A stretch of DNA of 32,736 bases from Corallococcus sp. CA053C (GTDB lineage: Bacteria > Myxococcota > Myxococcia > Myxococcales > Myxococcaceae): positions 1 to 32,736 of the forward strand of contig NZ_RAWA01000060.1 in the NCBI RefSeq assembly GCF_003611675.1, given 5' to 3'. The notes under the pieces are model-generated. The model worked only from the letters and a program-made list of their open reading frames with translations, made no database searches and had not been told where the DNA came from. The stretch's first letter is position 1. Every line of letters starts with the position of its first letter. This document shows positions 29,867-32,736 of this stretch, one piece after another. The position numbers were made by a program, and so were the translations under genes.

Positions 29867-31501
29867 ATGTTTCGGATTCTCCGGAGGCTGCGGCGCGACG
29901 AGCGCGGGCAGGCCATGGTGCTCGGGGTGGTGGTCATGCTCGTGCTGGCCGTCACCGTGATGACGTCGGTGGGCATCGGCCACGGCGTGTACCAGAAGAT
30001 CAAGCTGCAGGACGCCGCGGACGCGCAGGCGTACTCGCTGGCGGTGAAGGAGGCGCGCGCCTACAACTTCCTCGCGTACACCAACCGCGCGATGATCGTG
30101 CACTACTCCGCCATGCTCACGGTGATGTCGTACGTGAGCCACGCGGTGTACCTGGACAAGACCATCGGGACCGCGGCCAAGTACCTGAAGCTCATCCCCG
30201 GCATCGGCACCGTCTTCGCCGCCGTTGAACAGGCCATCAAGGCCTGGAAGGTGGCGGTGGAGACCGTCTCACGACTGCTCATCCCCATCCTGACAGGGCT
30301 CAACATCGCCCTGTGGCTGGCCCAGGAGGCCATGCTCACGGGCACCATGTATGACCTCTACACCAGCGACGGGCATGGGGACGTCATCGGCACGACGGAC
30401 CCCAAGGCGTTCGTCACCGAGGACATGAACTCGAAGCAGGAGTTCAACAAGGGGCCCATCACCTCGGTGTTCAGCACCCCCACCAACGTCAACTACTCCA
30501 ACGCCAAGAACTTCCTCCACATCCTGGATGACGGGCCCTTGAGCAGCGTCCCCACCATGGGGGTGGACCCCACGGGCATGCTCAAGCGGGCGAAGCTGGT
30601 GTCGAACAACAAGCTGTCGGATCCGGACATGGCCAAGTACCGCCTGCTGATGGGCAGCCTGGCCAATGGCGTGCGGCGCAGGTGGACGGCCGAGGGAGAG
30701 GGTCCGTTCCTCATCGGGCGGCGCTGGAGCTTCCAGCTCTGCGTCGTCATTGGCGAGCTGCGCATCCGCAAGACGGCCGACAGCCAGATCAAGAGCTTCG
30801 ACGAGGGCTTCGAGAACAACCGCAAGGACCAGCTCTACGCCGCGGACGACATCCGCATCGACGTGCGCCCGCTCTGCGGCATCTTCGGCTGGAAGAATGT
30901 CTTCCAGCTGCGCTTCCGGGCCGCGGCGGACGCGCGGGGCGGCTTCCACCAGGAGGTCGGCTCCAACAAGTCGAACAACCACCACACGTGGACGGGCATC
31001 ACGCCCTTCCTCACGGCGGACACGAGCTTCATCAACCCGCGGCAGAACCACTTCGGCTACCCGTGCAACCTCGTCGTCCTGGGCAAGGACATGGGCGCCG
31101 ACCGAGAAGGAGGCAAGCCCTCCGAGCTCCCCTTCGAGCTGGCGAACCTGCGCGACAACGCCTTCATGGAGGGCGCGGGCGAAGAGGAGTTCAACACCGC
31201 GGAGAACACGGAGCAGGGCATCCAGGAGTCGTACCTGGACATGACCTGGAAGTACGTAGGCGGCAAGAAGGACGCCTACGCGGCGGACTTCCGCGAGCGC
31301 ACGGGCGGCATGATGGCCATGGCGGTGGGCCGGGCCATCTACCACCGGCCCAATACCTGGAAGGAAGAGCCCAACTTCTTCAACCCGCTCTGGACCGCGC
31401 GCCTGGCGCCCGTCAAGACCCACTGGGACGCGGATCACCTCAAGTGGCTGGTGCCTGCCTGGGAGGACAGCGAATGGCTGCTCAACGGCATCAACTACTG
31501 A
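29867..31501 (+). CDS. TadG-like pilus assembly protein
   Basis: A 544-residue protein whose N-terminus, RRDERGQAMVLGVVVMLVLAVTVMTSVGIGHGVYQKIKLQDAADAQAYSLAV, is typical of the TadG-like N-terminal module: a basic segment, one membrane helix and an Ala-rich amphipathic helix. The remaining 480 residues form a large extracytoplasmic domain I do not recognise, including a membrane-like stretch near 150-160. Tad systems build adhesive or predation-related pili. It lies 30 bases after the TadE-like gene, with GGAAGG before its ATG, and is followed eight bases later by another TadE-like gene. Confidence 0.8.
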   Translation: MFRILRRLRRDERGQAMVLGVVVMLVLAVTVMTSVGIGHGVYQKIKLQDAADAQAYSLAVKEARAYNFLAYTNRAMIVHYSAMLTVMSYVSHAVYLDKTIGTAAKYLKLIPGIGTVFAAVEQAIKAWKVAVETVSRLLIPILTGLNIALWLAQEAMLTGTMYDLYTSDGHGDVIGTTDPKAFVTEDMNSKQEFNKGPITSVFSTPTNVNYSNAKNFLHILDDGPLSSVPTMGVDPTGMLKRAKLVSNNKLSDPDMAKYRLLMGSLANGVRRRWTAEGEGPFLIGRRWSFQLCVVIGELRIRKTADSQIKSFDEGFENNRKDQLYAADDIRIDVRPLCGIFGWKNVFQLRFRAAADARGGFHQEVGSNKSNNHHTWTGITPFLTADTSFINPRQNHFGYPCNLVVLGKDMGADREGGKPSELPFELANLRDNAFMEGAGEEEFNTAENTEQGIQESYLDMTWKYVGGKKDAYAADFRERTGGMMAMAVGRAIYHRPNTWKEEPNFFNPLWTARLAPVKTHWDADHLKWLVPAWEDSEWLLNGINY

Positions 31502-31509
31502 CGGGCGCC

Positions 31510-32622
31510 ATGAGAACCCAAACGGGACGGCGGGGCAGCGCGCGGGGTTCGGCGACGGTGGAGCTGGCGCTCCTGGCGCCCCTCTTCGTGGTGCTGGTGC
31601 TCTGGGCGAACTACTTCTGGGAGGCGCAGCGCGCGCGCCTCAAGCTCGCGGAGATGGCGCGCTTCATCGCCTTCGAGCGCACGGTGCGCACGGACCTCAA
31701 CGCCATCGTCGCGGAGGCCCGGATGCGCTACCAGGACCTGGATGGCTCCACGAAGACGGGCACCCTGGGCAGCACCTACCAGAACGAGCTCACCTTCCAG
31801 GTGAAGGCGGAGAACGCCGACGCGCCGCTCGAGAGCGTCGAGATGGCGGACATGGGTTCGAAGGCCGGCGTCGGGGCGCTGGCGGGCCCGGCCCTGTCCG
31901 CGCTGGGCAGCACGCCGGCGCAGCTTGCCGAGGACATGGGATTCGACCCCAGCGTGGGCGCGGTCCAGGCGGAGGTGCAGGTCCGCATGGTGAATCGCAT
32001 CATCCCGCAGGAAGTGGCCCTCTACACAACGGGCTTCGAAGGCAACCAGCTGGACCTGGTGTTCAAGGAGAGCTTCTACCTCTACCACGACACGTGGCGG
32101 GCCTGGGGCAATGGGGAGAACCCCTCGCAGACCTACCCCCGGGTGGAAGAGCTGACGCACGACCGCGTGAGCCGCATCGTCTACGCGGGCGTGACGAGCA
32201 GCGGCGGTGGGGCCCTGGATGCCATCGGCAGCGTGCTGTCCGTGCTGGGGCTCGATTTCCCCTTCTCCACTGACTACATCCGCCAATCCGTGCTCATCCG
32301 CGACCCGAAGGCCGCGGGCTACTTCGCGGCGGCGGGGCGGCCCACGCGCACGGTGCCCGGCGACGCGCTCCAGGCCGCCTACTGGCGCAACGACACGAGC
32401 TTCTGCTTCGGCAGCTGCGAGCCCAGCGCCATCAACGTGAAGCGCGGCTTGAACAACCAGAGCGGCTACGGCGACAACTGGTCGATGCGTTCGTACAACT
32501 GCCGCGGGGACTTCTTCCAGGGCGCCGCCATGTCGAACGCCCCCGAGTCCATCTACACGGAGTCGATCGCCAAGGGCGCCGGCTACTTCCACTACGCCAA
32601 CAACGCCTGCGCCGTGCCATGA
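31510..32622 (+). CDS. TadE-like pseudopilin, second copy
   Basis: A 370-residue protein with the TadE-type N-terminus RGSATVELALLAPLFVVLVLWANYFWEAQRARLKLAEMARFIAFERT (helix at about 15-35). A long exodomain follows, with four cysteines near the C-terminus (CFGSC, one in YNCRG and one in NNACAVP) that may form disulfides. It differs from the first TadE-like protein in sequence but shares its architecture, so the operon supplies at least two distinct pseudopilins. The start ATG at 31510 has little ribosome-site support and may rely on coupling to the upstream stop. It overlaps the next gene by four bases (ATGA). Confidence 0.8.
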   Translation: MRTQTGRRGSARGSATVELALLAPLFVVLVLWANYFWEAQRARLKLAEMARFIAFERTVRTDLNAIVAEARMRYQDLDGSTKTGTLGSTYQNELTFQVKAENADAPLESVEMADMGSKAGVGALAGPALSALGSTPAQLAEDMGFDPSVGAVQAEVQVRMVNRIIPQEVALYTTGFEGNQLDLVFKESFYLYHDTWRAWGNGENPSQTYPRVEELTHDRVSRIVYAGVTSSGGGALDAIGSVLSVLGLDFPFSTDYIRQSVLIRDPKAAGYFAAAGRPTRTVPGDALQAAYWRNDTSFCFGSCEPSAINVKRGLNNQSGYGDNWSMRSYNCRGDFFQGAAMSNAPESIYTESIAKGAGYFHYANNACAVP

Positions 32623-32736
32623 GCGGGCTGACGGACCACACGGGCGCGCTCACGCGCTGGCTGGGCCTGGGCGGGTTGCTCGCGCTCGTGGCCACCGCCG
32701 TGGTGCTGAAGGATCCGCCCCCGGCGCCTCCCGCCC
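32619..32736 (+). CDS. Partial gene, membrane or exported protein, cut by window end
   Basis: Only the first 39 codons are present. They encode a hydrophilic N-terminus (MSGLTDHTGALTRW), one hydrophobic helix (LGLGGLLALVATAVVL) and a Pro-rich start of what is probably an exported domain. The ATGA overlap with the upstream gene places it in the Tad-like operon. Too little is visible to name it. Confidence 0.6.
   Translation, partial: MSGLTDHTGALTRWLGLGGLLALVATAVVLKDPPPAPPA

Noticed and set aside
1-32736. CRISPR arrays, insertion sequences, tRNA or rRNA genes
   Set aside because: I saw no repeat-spacer pattern, transposase frame, or tRNA/rRNA-like sequence on either strand by reading; very small RNAs cannot be excluded.

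Overview
The window is very GC-rich (roughly 70% by eye), with strong GC bias at third codon positions, mixed ATG/GTG starts, tightly packed genes, several lipoproteins, TadE/TadG-type pseudopilins with large exodomains and a soluble multi-PAS histidine kinase. Together these point to a Gram-negative myxobacterium (Myxococcota, probably the Myxococcus/Corallococcus/Pyxidicoccus group). The taxon is inferred from style and gene content, not from a marker gene. I see no rRNA, tRNA, CRISPR array, transposase or phage gene.

Layout. 43-3482 (minus): a soluble PAS histidine kinase and an MFS transporter. 3807-4052 (plus): a small Cys-rich lipoprotein. 4078-9974 (minus): a complete cytochrome bd operon, cydA-cydB-cydD-cydC. 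10098-12948 (minus): a Tat-exported amidase and a class C beta-lactamase-like lipoprotein. 13172-19218 (plus): six tightly coupled genes, five of them c-type cytochromes, described below. 19215-21536: an RluA-type pseudouridine synthase lacking the usual catalytic Asp (minus), then allA and an LCM-family methyltransferase (plus). 21541-23542: a divergent EamA exporter / LysR pair. 23636-23935: a small secreted Cys-rich protein. 23996-27186: an NmrA-like NAD(P)-binding protein diverging from a MarR regulator that overlaps a CLC chloride channel. 27170-28895: a divergent NAD(P)-dependent epimerase / TetR pair with tandem operators between them. 28991-32736 (plus): a TadE-TadG-TadE pseudopilin operon running off the window.

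The most interesting region is 13053-19218. The genes encode a NapC/NrfH-type tetraheme membrane quinol dehydrogenase, a 65-residue two-helix membrane protein, a periplasmic triheme c7-type cytochrome, a single polypeptide joining two monoheme cytochrome domains to an outer-membrane beta-barrel, a monoheme lipoprotein, and a decaheme lipoprotein built from two pentaheme halves with EF-hand-like loops. In all there are 20 CXXCH motifs, arranged as expected for electron flow from the quinol pool to the cell surface. This is a candidate extracellular electron transfer conduit in a lineage usually considered strictly aerobic.

Upstream of this operon lie two near-perfect palindromes, GCGCAA-TCC-TTGCGC, 31 bp apart centre to centre. 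Two related sites, also exactly 31 bp apart, lie upstream of cydA. The conduit and the high-affinity oxygen reductase may therefore share one regulator, probably responding to low oxygen or redox state. CydDC, which exports thiols and supports bd and c-type cytochrome assembly, fits the same picture.
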